A stretch of 64,000 bases of DNA. Origin: Euglena gracilis (taxonomy: Eukaryota > Euglenida > Euglenophyceae > Euglenales). The notes beneath the pieces were generated by a model. The model saw only the letters and a list, made by a program, of their open reading frames with translations, did no database searches and was not told the origin of the DNA. Positions 44,051 to 55,457 of this stretch are shown here, piece by piece (position 1 is the stretch's first letter; every line of letters starts with the position of its first letter). The DNA lies in contig CP154955.1 of the NCBI GenBank assembly GCA_039621445.1, forward strand, positions 49,274,086 through 49,338,085, written 5' to 3'. The translations under genes were made by a program, and so were the position numbers.

Positions 44051-44600
44051 TCAGCAAATAATCGGCCATAGCTGGGGGTATCCGCCACAGAAAAAATGTG
44101 AAGGGATGCAATGATTTTCTGAATTGTCTCGCCAAGATCAAAAGGAAGTGCCCCATAAGGCCTCCATTGGCTCCCCAAAAGCAACCAAAATGACCTAAAG
44201 TGGCTTGAAATAACCAAAAATTACCCAAAAACGCCAACAAAATCCACAAAAGATTGTGAAAAATGACCCAAAATTACCAAAAGGGCGCAAACTGGCCAAA
44301 ATGCCATAAAAAATGTTCATATTGACCCAAATTAGCCCAATATTTGCCAAATCAGTGACAAATAGCCCCAAATTAGCAAAAACTGATCCATAATGGCCAA
44401 AATGGGTGTAAAACTGGAGATTTGTGAGAAAATTATCCAAAAATGGGTTTAGTTCTTCAAAATATACAAAAAAATGCCAGCATCACCCAGCATCGCCCAG
44501 CATCGCCCTGCATCGCCCAGCAGCATCAGAGGTGCTTGTTCCAGAGGGAAAGCTGCCGAATTCCTTCATTCATTCCCCTTCGGTCGGCCAACCACATGCA

Positions 44601-44668
44601 AGTCGGCCCTGGTCGGCCCTGGTCGGCCCTGGTCGGCCCTGGTCGGCCCTGGTCGGCCCTGGTCGGCC
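44601..44668. repeat. TCGGCCCTGG tandem repeat, block 2
   Basis: About six and a half copies, identical in unit to block 1. The two blocks may be ends of one duplication or element. Between them is an A-rich stretch of CCAAAAT repeats. Confidence 0.95.
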
Positions 44669-44718
44669 GTAGGTGCCTGACTGAGACCCAGACGGGCGTG
44701 AGAGCAAGGGCCCACACA

Positions 44719-46016
44719 CAGGCATTATTATTTTTTAAGGCGCCTTAAAAAACCTTAAAAAACCTTAAAAAACCTTAATTTTTTTTTGTCAAAACGCCTT
44801 AAAAAACCTTAAAAAACCTTAAAAAACCTTAAAAAAATCACACCGGGGAAGTTTTTCTTCCCCGTGATGACCTTAAAAAAACCTTAAAAATTTTCCCTGG
44901 GAATTTTTTTCTTGCACCAAACAAATAATGGCATGTCTGAAATCCCGCATAAAGCCAGTCAATGCAGAAGCGGTTGTGAACAAACAATATGAAAACCGGA
45001 TTGTTTGCCAAGGTTTCTGGCATAGTTCGGTTGGCCTCGGTTCACCAAAAGCTGTGACACACGGCAGAATAAGCAAAACTTGCAACCACATATTTCTTGA
45101 TTTGAATTACTTGAGACATTCTTAGAGGAGTCAACCCAAATTGCTCAAAAGTGCAATTGCAGCAAAAGTTGCATGAACAACAAAAAAATCCCAATTTGGA
45201 ACAATTTACTACGCTGGAGCAGTTTCCCACACTTGCCACAGCATTTCAAGCAGCGAAACAGTGCGTTCTCCAATTGAGCGGTGATTCCGCGAATTTTCCC
45301 CACTTTTTTTTTGCCCAAGCACGCGAAAGTTTTTTGAAAATTACGTTGAAAAATGAACCCAAAATGCATGGTTGGTTTTTTGATGGAAAATTACATTTTC
45401 CCAAAAAAAATCACCAAAATTTTAGGGATGAAAATTGTTAGTTTTTAGGAGGGGGGTCAAAAAATGCAGGTCAAAAAAATGGGACCAAATTTTGGCACAA
45501 TCAAATTTTAGTGACACTTTACTTTTCCTCTGTCAAATTTGTTGGACTTTCAATGGCATTTTTCTTGCTTGGTCCATCAGGGACGGGATTTTTTAGTTAA
45601 CTGCCCCTTAAGGACTGGACCCGAAATAATCTTTCTGGCAGTTCGGCGCCGGGTGTTTTTTTTGACCCATTTTGGGACCCATATGCAGGAACCCATAGCT
45701 AAAATGGCGTAAAATTCCTAAAATGCCCAGAATGGCCTGAAATTCCTAAAATGCCTAAAATGGCAATAACTGTCCCTCATGGACCGCCCTGATCCCATGC
45801 TTCGCCCGAGGCTTCTTCCTTGGGCGTTTCGAAGCCACAGGAGTCTGAAGCCATCGGGCCATCTTCGGGGTCTGACATTTTACCTGAGGAAAAAAATGCC
45901 TTAAAAAACCTTAAAATTTTTTAAAATTCCTCAAAAAACCTTAAAAAACCTTAAAAAACCTTAAAAAACGCCTTAAAATTTTTTGAGAAATCTCGCCTTA
46001 AAAAAAATAATGCCTG
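44719..46016 (+). mobile_element. 1.3-kb hAT-like element with perfect 8-bp duplication
   Basis: Ends are CAGGCATTATTATTTTTTAA and its counterpart ending AAAAATAATGCCTG, flanked by identical CCCACACA (44711-44718 and 46017-46024). Both ends carry arrays of CCTTAAAAAA. Inside are two protein-like plus-strand frames (44928-45441). A shorter relative is at 25778-26196. Confidence 0.88.
44928..45441 (+). pseudogene. Coding remnant inside the hAT-like element
   Basis: Two plus-strand frames follow each other: 44928-45125 (MACLKSRIKPVNAEAVVNKQ and on, ending at a TAG) and 45151-45441 (NLEQFTTLEQFPTLATAFQA and on). Neither is low complexity. Given the element ends they are inferred to be pieces of a transposase or accessory protein, but I see no catalytic or BED-finger motif. 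Confidence 0.45.
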
Positions 46017-46024
46017 CCCACACA

Positions 46025-47680
46025 AGGTTAGGATGGAATCGATCTCGGAGGCCAACCATGGGCTGGGGCGGTCCCTCGTGAAAAAACCGAAGGCAAAATG
46101 GTCCGAAAAATGGCCGTATTTGGCGAAAACGGATCGCGTTTGGGGGGAAACGTGACTTCTGGCATCCTTACACCATCGCCCATCCACCCAAAGCAGTAAA
46201 AATGCACGCCGTTGTCGTATGGTGCAGGGCAAGGCAAATCTTGCTCCCCCTCCGACTGGAGGCCCCTCCCTCCACTCCGCTGTACAAAGCCAATGTATTT
46301 GATGCCTGAGAGCCAGAAAAAAAAACATGGCAAAGGCGTGAAAGAAAGGGGCCTTGGGAGCTGGCCCATATCAAGCAGAGTTGATCAATTAACTGACTGA
46401 TTTGGGTCAACCGAGTAAATTAACTGAGCCCCTCACTTAACCAATAAACCAATTTCCAAGGCTGCATAGAGGGACTGGTTGAGGTCGAAGTCCTCTACCT
46501 AGATGTCAAACTGCCTCTCCCTTTTCCTCTACCTCTATCTGTCTATGTCTCTAGTTACTAGTTTCGGACATTAGTGTGGAGGTCTGCGCCAAAAAAGCCA
46601 GTTTTGACAAACTTTATTCCATGGCTGCTCCAGCCTCACATCCTTGTGATGCTGACCTTTGAGCCACCACAGGTACCCCCTATGTTCACTTTTACCAGGG
46701 TCCTTTTGGTCCACAAAGCACTTGCTACCCCACCTTCCTCCTGTCCACATTCAGGTCAAGAAATGAGATGATATCTGCTACCGTGGGCAAAGAAAACACC
46801 AAAGGCTCCTTCCATCTCCATTCCATTTTAACCAAATGGTAACTGCCCCCCCCCCCCCTTCAACTGGTCAATTGATTGGGGTGGGGTCGTAGTCGATTAA
46901 CTGATCATTGGATAACCGAACAACCTCGTATCAAGATCAAGATCGAATTTTGTCAATCAATGCAATCAACCTCGGGGCGAACCATGAGGGCCAAATGGGC
47001 AAAGTGGAAAATTGCACACAAAAAAGCCCAAAGTGGGGCAAAGATCGCAAATGAGAGAGAGAGATATCTACTAGAGATACACTGGAAATACACCAGAGGG
47101 AAGGCTGGCCACCAAAGGGAGGGGTCCCCTTCAGGGGGGGGGGCAGGGATGGATGGGAAGCCTTCGGGGGGGGGGGGCGGACCACCCCCTCCTACCTCGA
47201 AACTGAGGGGGGGGGGGGCGAAAAATTTTCGATTTCATGGACGGGCAAAGGGCCGGAAATCCGGTCAAAAATCCCTGATTTTTCTTTGAAAATCGATCCA
47301 AAAATGCTCATTTTTTGAATTTTTTTGAACATTTTTTAAGCGGAAACCCCCACACATCAAAAAATGGGCAATATGTCCAAAAGTCAGCAAAAGGGGTGTT
47401 TTTGCTCATTTTCCGGCGCGCAGCGCCGGAAGAAAATCATCTGCTATTTTTGGCACCTGTCAAAGAGGGGGGGTGGGGGGTCCGGACCCCCCTTCCAACA
47501 TCTAGGGGGGGGGGGGATGGTTCGGACCAGGTTTTGAATAGTGCTGAGCTCTTAATAAACGCTCACCCACCCCTTCATTGACACCCCCATATAAACCAGC
47601 CCACTCCATGGAGCTCTGTTGACTGAGATGCAAAGGCTTTGTACCCGAAACGGGGCGCCGGGGGGTGGATTTGGCACAAA
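46025..47680. other. No gene supported; dispersed-repeat fragments
   Basis: 46058-46200 shares GGGCGGTCC and CGCCCATCCACCCAAA with the element family at 42968 and 61510, so it is a fragment of that family. 47090-47520 holds G/C runs and the hairpin CCGGCGCGCAGCGCCGG. The ORF at 46028-46369 (minus) overlaps the fragment and is not called. Confidence 0.35.
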
Positions 47681-50215
47681 ATACACCTTTTCCGGGTCCG
47701 GGGAGCCAGTAAACAACGCTTTGACCCAAAAATGACCGAAAGTGAGTGGGTTGACAGCTCAAAACGGGGCTCTGGCCAGGCTTCTTTTTAAGACCCCGGG
47801 GGGGGGGACCCCCCCAAAATCGGGCCCGTTAAAGGCAATTTTCAAAAAATTTCGGTGCTTCGCGCCGAAAAGGTATACCCAGTGCCTCCGCCGCGGGACC
47901 CCCCCGGGGGGTGCTGACTTAAAAAGAAGCCTGGCTCTGGCGGGTCGGGAAACACTCGTTTTCGGCTCAAAGACAGTTTTTCCGGGTCCGGGAGGCCAAA
48001 AAACATCGTTTTGGGCAAATTTTTTTTTAGATTTTTTCGACTTTTTGACCCCAAAATGGCTGAGTGCACCGGCCAGGGGGGCGGGCCCCAGCCAGGGGGG
48101 GGGACATGGGGGGGGAATCCAGGTCGGAATTTTTTTTGCTCAAAAACACTTTGTTTGATGCTCTAAAGTAAAAAAAAGTGTTTTTGAGCAAAAAAAATTC
48201 AAAATTTTGGGTCCCGACCTGCCTCACGACCCCCTCTCGCCCAACCGCTCTCAGACCCCCGCAGGGGTCCCTGAATACCCAAAACTTGCCCAAAGTCGCA
48301 CAACCAGGCCCCGAGAACCTCAAAAAATGGTCAAAGCCCCCCCCTAAACCTCATGATTGACCCCCTGGTTTGGGACCGGGAGGCCAAAAAAACATCCTTT
48401 CGGGCAAAAATTTTTTCGATTTTTTCGACTTTTTTGACCCGAAAATGACCCGAAGTCAATAGGTTGGCGGCCCAAAACGGGGCGCTGGCGGCTACCCGAA
48501 CAGTTGCGGGAAATCAAAATGCCGGTAGATGGGGCGTTCCCAAGGGCTTCAAATTAGGTGTCCGGACATTTCCTTTGATTTTGCTTCATTTTTGAGAAAA
48601 TTTGAAAATATTGATTTTTGGCCGAATTTTGGCCGAAAACGGCTAAGTCGGACAGTGGGAAAAGTGTACAAAATTGCCCCATTGGCCGAAAACGGGCATA
48701 TCTCGGGCTGGGCGGGGAACTGCAGGGAAATCAAAATAGTAGATGGGGCGTTCCAAGGGCCTCAAATTAGGTCTCCGGAAATTTCCTTTCATTTTGGAGA
48801 TATTTTGAAATTGACATTTTTTTGCCCGAAATGGCAGAGTCCAAAGGGGGGGGGGCTTATCCAGGGGGGGGGCGGGCCAATCCGACCCAGTTTGGACCCC
48901 TTCGCGCTTGAATAACTCGGGCCTGGCGGGGAGTTGGGGGTCAAACCCAGGTGATTCGGAAACTAGAAATCCAGTCGCTCGCGACTGAAAAAAAAAATTC
49001 CGGGAACCGGGCCGGGGTCATGGTGATAATCCGCCGGTTCCCGAGGCGGCCCCAAGGGAGGGGAGGCGGGGGGTTCGGGGGGGTTTTCCCCCAGGGGTAA
49101 GCTTCGCTCTACCCATAAAGGGATAAGAGGTCAGCGACCAGGGTGTGACGTAGAGCTCTTTGGGAGACGTGGACGGGCTGGCCCGGCCCGGGAAAAACGC
49201 TCATTTTTGGCCCAAAAACAGGTTTTCCGGGTCCGGGAGGCCAAAAAACATCGTTTTGGGCAAAATTTTTTTTTCGATTTTTTCGACTTTTTTGGCCCGG
49301 TTTCGACCCATCGACTTTTTTGGCCCGGTTTCGACCCAATGTCCATAGGATTCGGGCCCAAAACGGGGCGCCGGCGGGTCGAAAAACGCTCGTTTTCAGC
49401 TCACCAACACTTTTTCCGGGGCCGGGAGGCCAGAAAACATCGTTTTGGGCAAAAAATTTCGAATTTTTTCGACTTTTTTGGCCCGGTTTTGACCCAAAGT
49501 CAATGGGTTGGCAGCCCAAAACGGGGCGCTGGCTGGTCGAAAAAACGCTCATTTTCGGCTCAAAAACAGTTTTTCCGGGTCCGGGAGGTCAAAAAACATG
49601 GTTTTGGGCAAAAAATTTTTCGACTTTTTCCGACTTTTTGACACAAACCATGCTAGGGGTGTGGCCCAAGCCGGGGGGGCATGGGCAGGGGGGGTATGGG
49701 GGGGGGTCCGGGTTGGAAAAATTTCAAATATCTCGAAAACGCTGCGGAGTTGAGAAAAAGTAAAGAGGACCTCATTCCACAACTTTGGGACGCCCAATCG
49801 ATCGGTATGCGCGGTTTGGGCCAACTGCTCGCCAACCCCGAGATACGGCCGTTTTGTGGTTTTGGGCCAGTTTTGCCAGTTTTGGCCATTTCGGGCCTGT
49901 TCGGGGCCTGAAACCGTAAATGGGCCGTATCTCGGGCCAGACGAGGAGTTGGGACCCAAACCAGGGGGTCAATCATGACGTTTGGGGGGGGGGGTGACCG
50001 TTTTTTTGAGGTTCCCGGGGCGTGGTTGTGCGATTTTGGGCCAGTTTTGGGTATTCGGGGACACCAGGGTGTGACGTAGAGCTGAGCTCTTTGGGAGACC
50101 ACCCCAGCCCGGCTGGCGGCCCGGGAAAAACGTGAGGAAGGGGGTCGAGGGGGGGTTTCGCCAGGGGTAAGCTTCGCTCTTACCCATAAAGGGATAAAAG
50201 CTCAGCGACCCCCCC
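47680..50215. repeat. Repeat domain: 160-190-bp units TTTTTCCGGGTCCGGGAGGC
   Basis: The phrase TTTTTCCGGGTCCGGGAGGC followed by AAAAAACATCGTTTTGGGC and a GGCGC(C/T)GGCGGGTCG block recurs near 47969, 49227, 49418 and 49577. A second unit (CCTTTGATTTTGCTTCATTT followed by GAGATATTTTG-like text) recurs near 48570 and 48780. A block with TAAGCTTCGCTCTTACCCAT and GTGTGACGTAGAGCT occurs at about 49097-49170 and 50068-50209. The same modules lie at 57.1-59.7 kb, partly inverted. Confidence 0.75.
47777..47933. mobile_element. hAT-like MITE, family A copy 2
   Basis: Perfect ends CAGGCTTCTTTTTAAG and CTTAAAAAGAAGCCTG, identical duplications GCTCTGGC (47769-47776 and 47934-47941). It sits inside a unit of the surrounding repeat domain and splits its GGCGCTGGCGGGTCG block, so the insertion is younger than that repeat. 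Confidence 0.9.
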
Positions 50216-50327
50216 CCTACCACCTACCACCTACCCCAATACCAAAATCCCATCCATCCCTGGGGGGGTCAAGGTCACATCGAACCAGGGGTGTCCCCTC
50301 CACACACTGGCACTCGTTTTCCGGAAC

Positions 50328-50384
50328 CTCCTCCTCGTCGCTGTCCTCCTCCAGGATGCGGTCCACCTCCGCCTTCACGCTCTG
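50328..50384 (-). CDS. Acidic exon QSVKAEVDRILEEDSDEEE
   Basis: Fifty-seven bases, 19 codons, phase 0 both ends. The acceptor (CTGTCTCAACGACCTGCAG) has a pyrimidine tract and the donor is GAG|GTTCCGG. A helix followed by a Glu/Asp cluster is typical of nuclear or RNA-associated disordered regions. It joins 51163-51272 in frame. Confidence 0.65.
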
Positions 50385-50453
50385 CTGCAGGTCGTTGAGA
50401 CAGGCGCAGGGAAACATGGCAACGTGCTTGTGCAGCGTTGTATGTGTTTGCGC

Positions 50454-50830
50454 CAACGCCTCTCTTTCATGAACCTCGGGGGTTGCTGGACTATGGCCAC
50501 TAGCTAGCCCCCCCCCCCCCACCACGGGGGTGGACCCCTCCACCCGCTCCCGGCTCCTGAGCTGGGGTGGGCTGGACAATAATGACCTGAAAGTTCAATG
50601 ACAAACAAGATGAGCGTAACAATCCCCCCAAAGCCCCCGAAAAGATCCCAAAACACCATTTTTGAACACCTTTTTTAACAAATTTTGGCTGGATACAGAA
50701 AAAAAGGGCGGGGGCTAGGACAGCGGCGCCCCCTCCACCCAGGAGTGCTGCTGCAATTGGGCGGGGGCCAAAATCGGGGCTGCAGCAGCCCTCCGGGGGG
50801 GGGGTCTGTAAGAACTTAAAGAGATGCATG
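50454..50830. mobile_element. hAT-like MITE with 7/8 target duplication
   Basis: Left end CAACGCCTCTCTTTCATG, right end CTTAAAGAGATGCATG; duplications GTTTGCGC (50446-50453) and GTTGGCGC (50831-50838). Same G-run/C-run architecture as 16484-16902. It lies in the intron upstream of the acidic exon. Confidence 0.7.
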
Positions 50831-51162
50831 GTTGGCGCCATTGTGTGCACTCATACGCAGGCGTGCATGTGCATACAGATGCACGGCGTCTGATATGTTG
50901 TGCTGTGGTGTGCTGTGCACAGGGGACACAGGGGACAACTCAGAGCAAGACAACTGGCGATGGGGTCCCTCAAAGTTCAGAGGAGGGGTGCAAAGGTGCA
51001 AAGGCGCAGGAGGGGGACCCAAAACCCACAGATCCACAGCAGCAGAAAAAAATGTCACACTTCGTTCTTCATTATCATGTGATGTGGCCGCCATGCTGGG
51101 CTTGTGCTGTGCTGTGCTGCGCTGCTGCCTGGGGGAGCAGGGACGGAACAGGGTGCTCCAAC

Positions 51163-51272
51163 CTGGCTTTCTATGAACCCATGCTCCCCTGGGTGGGCGC
51201 TGGCCTGCTGGAGAGACCGCCGGAAGACGTCCAGCGTGGCCTGTGTGTTGGCTGACGACGGTGGTGGCTGGG
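51163..51272 (-). CDS. Exon with P/S-rich start and helix
   Basis: Acceptor CCTCCTCCCGCAG; two bases plus 36 codons reading QPPPSSANTQATLDVFRRSL then QQASAHPGEHGFIESQ; donor CAG|GTTGGA. The incoming phase matches 55372-55457 (one base plus two gives Ala) and the outgoing phase matches 50328-50384. No domain recognised. Confidence 0.65.
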
Positions 51273-52246
51273 CTGCGGGAGGAGGGAGGTCCCCAGGGCG
51301 GTCTCGGTGACAGCGAAAAGAAACATTTCCATTGCGGGATCCAAAGACTCAGGCGGCGCATCTCGCAATTAAGCTTTTTTCGTTGTCGATGTGCGCAATT
51401 GCGCAAATCGACATTTTTGACAATTTCCTTGAAGCGCCGACTGTACCTGGTGAAACAGCAATGTACAAGATTCACACCTCACGATACAGGTTAGGAAATA
51501 CAACGGTCTCAAACTTTCATCCTAACGAGCTGTCTGATACCTCTGGAGCGACAGACTGGTGTTGTTGCCTGTGAAACAGGTGCGTTGTACACACAGGCTG
51601 TCACGACTATGGGTTTTTGTGTGTCTGTACTGCCTGTAACTGCCAGGTGATGCATACCACTTTGATGGGGACCGACTTTCCACCATTTGAACAATGTGAT
51701 GTGCAGTTAAATCAGGCGACGATTGGGGCATGAAAAACCTTTCCGGAACTCTGGCGTTGTGGACGGACAAAAATGTATTTGTAAACCCCCCCCCCAAAAA
51801 GAAGACCCGGGTCTTATTTTTGGGTCCGTTGCTGGAAGCCTCCAGGGGGGGTCTTATTTTTGGGGGGGTCTTATTTTTGGATTTTTTCTTGACCGACCCG
51901 GGTCCGAGAAAGCACCATTTTTAAGGTTCCCAAGAGCACCAAAAATTTTCATTTGGCGCTTCGCACTGTGTTTAAAGTGGTGTAATTTGACATTTACCAT
52001 GTTTTTTGCACTTCAAATATCTGAAATTTTTTTGAAATTTCATCATTTTTGTGTATGAAATTGGGGTTTTTGATAATTTTTCAGGGAAAAAATTCACCTT
52101 CCCCAGCGTTTCGCGCCGTCAGGGGGTTCTTATTTATGGGGGGGTCTCATTTTTGGATTTTTGCTCGATCGGCCCAGGGGGGGTCTTATTTTGGGGGGGG
52201 TCTCATTTTTGGGTGGTCTTATTTTGGGGGGGGTTAGCGATGGAAC

Positions 52247-52551
52247 CAGGGGTTTTTTTAAGACCGGGGGGGGGGGGGGAGGGGGGGGTCCCCCCCCACC
52301 CACCCCCCCCCCTGGGGGGGGCCCCCCCGGGGGGGGGGGGAGGGGGCTCCGGGGGACCCACAAAAAATGGCCGAAAAAATCGCGAAAAGTGCTAACATAG
52401 AATTTTTTCGGCGCCTGCGGCGCCGAAAAGTATATCCCACCCCCCTCCGGGGGGGACCCCCCCCCCCGGGGGGGGGGGTGGGGGGGCGGCGGAGCCCCCC
52501 CCCCTACCCCCCCTCCCCCCCCCCCGGGGGCCAAACTTAAAAAAATCCCTG
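52247..52551. mobile_element. hAT-like MITE, family A copy 3 (diverged)
   Basis: Left end CAGGGGTTTTTTTAAGACC, right end CTTAAAAAAATCCCTG; duplications GATGGAAC and AATGGAAC (7 of 8). The centre is the hairpin CGGCGCCTGCGGCGCCG flanked by long G and C runs, as in copies 1 and 2. Confidence 0.8.
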
Positions 52552-53730
52552 AATGGAACACTCACGTGACACAAATTTATGAGGTGAGGGTCGATGTGCG
52601 CAAATAAGTGAATGATTGATGTGTGCAATTGCGCACACCAACCACTTGAAATTTGAGAAATATACTCCACATTTTTTAAACCCCCCCTCCCTAATAGAAG
52701 CGCGGGTGCACTTACAGCGGACTGCCGCCTCTGGCGGCGGGAGGTGCGCTTCTATTTGGACCCTTCCTGCCCGATTTTTGTTGGTTTCCTTTCGAAATCC
52801 CATCAAAACGGCCCGCAGCAGACCGCTGCCTTTGGTGGTGGGGGGTGCACTTTTATTTGGACCCTGCGCTTGTGGGGGGGGGGGGGCGGGTTTATATTAC
52901 CACATGAAACACAACACCTGCCTTTTCTTGGATCTAGAAATAAAGTTTGGGGGAAGAATTTTGAACGGGTACCGTTTGCAATGTGTGATAAAGAACGGTG
53001 GCCTGTAAATTTACATTTGTTTTACCTCCGTATTATGGGGTGCTCTTCATCCTTAACAGTTGACGTGCGCATTTGCACACACCGACCATTACGGATGCAA
53101 AATTTTTGAAACCATTGTGTGGTGAAGAAATTCTGGTTCTTTATGGTATGTGAAACGTGCAGGAGAACACATTAAATGACAGGAGAAAGTTTGTCCTCTC
53201 CAAGGACAAATTTGCATGTCTTAACTCCAACCCGCACGACCGATCGTTTTCGCGCCACCTGTTTGAGAGTTGCGCGGGAGGAATTGATGATGCGTAACCC
53301 CCCGTGATTGCTGGACACTTTTCTTCAAAAAAAAACGACTTCCAGAATTTCAAAATTACGTGTGTGTAATCTTCCTGTTTCCTCGGCCGGGAATCATTTT
53401 TTCCGTTTTTGCCACAAAGATGCCTCATTTCTTCCCTCAGAAAACAGGCAACATACCACTTTTTGTGCACAATATCAGGGTGTTGAGTCCCAATACTATC
53501 ACGCAACCCAACCAGGTGCAACCAGGTGAATATTCTCTCCCTCCAAAGCAATGAGTTTTGTGGCCACATTTAAGACGTTCCATTTTCCATTGTTTCCATG
53601 GACCAAGCTTGCCTGCACCCCCCCCCCCCAACAATGCCACCTCGGCGGCTGCTGCTGACCCGGGGGGGGGGGGTTAATGACGGCCTTGTGGATGCTTAAA
53701 TGCAACCAGCTATCATCACGTGATGTGATT

Positions 53731-53901
53731 GGTGCAGCACATCACAAGCCAGGGGGCAAGTGGCGGGGTTTTTGAGGGCCAAACGGGGCAGTTGCACGTG
53801 TGCCGCGACGTGCTAGCAGCAGGCCGCCTACTTGAGGTCTACGGTCTCCACATGGACCTGGACCTGTCACCAGACCAGAATCAGCCTTGGAAACAGCCTC
53901 A
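53731..53901 (+). CDS. Candidate exon on the plus strand, unknown protein
   Basis: A GTGCAG acceptor-like site is followed by a frame reading QGASGGVFEGQTGQLHVCRD and VLAAGRLLEVYGLHMDLDL. It is the most protein-like reading of this GC-rich stretch and stops at a TGA near 53910. No clear donor and no family recognised. It could be an exon of a plus-strand gene inside the long minus-strand intron, or a remnant. Confidence 0.3.
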
Positions 53902-54500
53902 TCGTTGAGAAGAGCGTTTGGCAGCTGAGTAAATTGCACACCGAAGGAGCCATTGCAGGCGGTGTTTTGTGTCGCGTTTGATGTGTTCTGTCTGCAATCG
54001 GTATCGTGGTTGGTTTGCGCAAATGCGCACGTCGTCATGGTGTGCCCATTTTGCACTCCGACGACGTCCATCTTTACGCACGTGTTCGGTGTTTGAAAAT
54101 GTGCAAACGCCGGCCACGTGCGCATTTGCGCAAAACGGCCACTTTTTTTATTCTGACCTGGTACTTGATGCATGTGTTTTTTCAGTGCATTTTTGTCTGT
54201 TTTCAGAGCAAAGCTGCGTGGTAAGCTCTTTCAGTTCTCGTTCTTTCAAAAGGCTCAAGGCAGCGAGGTCCGTTTCCGCTCCAGGATACTTGATGCATCC
54301 TTTGCACAAAGGGACATGAGAACGGTTTGCGCAAATGTGCACACAGTGACAGTGTGCGCATTTGCACAAACCGACCTCATCTTCTCTTCCAAACTCATGG
54401 TATTTGTCACATCATTTTCAGCAGTGAATTCTGGGGCATTTATGGACGTTCTTCGGGGGAACCATTGAATGGTCGATGTGCGCAATTGCGCACATCGAAC

Positions 54501-55111
54501 TTCTTCCTTGTTCAAAACATGGCTGCAATAAATCATTCTGGTGAAATTTGTGCGATCCCTCTCCCATTTCAGCACAACACAATTTGGACGAACACCTCCC
54601 CACTGCAAGTTCGGTTGGGACTCGCGACCCTTCCCTCCCCTTCAAACCAATTTCCCTTCACGCTGCACGGGCCTCCACAAAATCCCCAGTCATGCCTTCC
54701 TTTCTATGTTATTGGCCGGCGGTGCGATTGGGCCCACCCTGACCCCCACATGCTTGTGCCGCACGCTCTGGCAAACGTACAAAAACACAAGTCCAAGGGC
54801 GGCAAAAACAAAAAAAGTGCGTCAAAACCCCTGGGGAGCCAGCCACGGTCGCCAACAGCCGGTGAGGAGAGCCGCATCGCACAAACAGGGGGAAGGCGGT
54901 ACTGGGGTTTTGGTGTTTTTGTCACTTTAGGGTGGGGAAGGTCCGGGGGTTTTCGTGTCATCCCGACCTCAAAAAAAAAACAGCAAAAAAACACGGAACT
55001 CCCAGGACTGCCGGTGCCCGAAATGCGAAATCGCTCGTTTTTGGACCAACTTTGCTCCCTCTGGCTCTGGCCCCTTGCATCGCCGTTGGGGCGCCCAAGT
55101 CAAAAAAAAAA
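54501..55111. other. Open stretch on plus strand, coding status unclear
   Basis: A plus-strand frame is open through 54327-55196 and includes NVQKHKSKGGKNKKSASKPL near 54780-54840, but it also reads through two palindromes and an A run. No domain or splice borders supported. Confidence 0.2.
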
Positions 55112-55371
55112 TGGTCGATGTGCGAAAATACGCACCGACCAAAAACAGCTTAAGTGCGAGATACACCACCTAAGAAAGACACAAATCTTTGTGTGACTGG
55201 TGTGCCGTTCACTCCTGTTAGTGGACAACCTGGGCCGAGGCTGGGAAGAAAAAAGAAGGTTGGCACTGTGCAAACAAACACATACGCGCGCTCACACACG
55301 CAAACATAAGCACGCGCGCGCACACACACACAAACACCTGCAACACACATAAACACACCACACTCACACAC

Positions 55372-55457
55372 CAGGGTTGACACTGGAGCAAGCCATGAAC
55401 GGATCCTCCCCGTCATCTTCTTCCGCGGCGGTGGGCCCCAGCACCACCCCCCTCTCC
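55372..55457 (-). CDS. Acidic exon TAAEEDDGEDPFMACSSVNP
   Basis: A good acceptor (AGTGCTCCCCCACAG) opens one base plus codons reading ERGVVLGPTAAEEDDGED and PFMACSSVNP; donor CCCTG|GTGTGTGAG. Incoming phase fits 60052-60111 (giving Trp) and outgoing phase fits 51163-51272 (giving Ala). Acidic, disordered character; no domain recognised. Confidence 0.62.

Larger units (their letters stand above)
51385..55140. repeat. Cluster of GTCGATGTGCGCAATTGCGC-type palindromes
   Basis: At least eight members: 51385-51412, 52589-52643, 53060-53087, 54008-54035, 54112-54141, 54322-54376, 54472-54500 and 55112-55140. Each is a 24-30-base palindrome with core GTGCGCAATTGCGCAC or GTTTGCGCAAATGCGCAC, often ending TCGAC or CCGACC. 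Some come in pairs. One outlier lies at 24076-24128. Confidence 0.85.

Noticed and set aside
46028-46369. Minus-strand ORF with CFGWMGDGVRMPE
   Set aside because: Part of the text comes from a dispersed repeat shared with 43.1 and 61.6 kb (CGCCCATCCACCC), so it is likely non-coding.
49097-50209. tRNA or other structured RNA gene at TAAGCTTCGCTCTTACCCAT
   Set aside because: The block forms a small hairpin and recurs four times in the repeat domains, but no cloverleaf or known RNA signature could be drawn.
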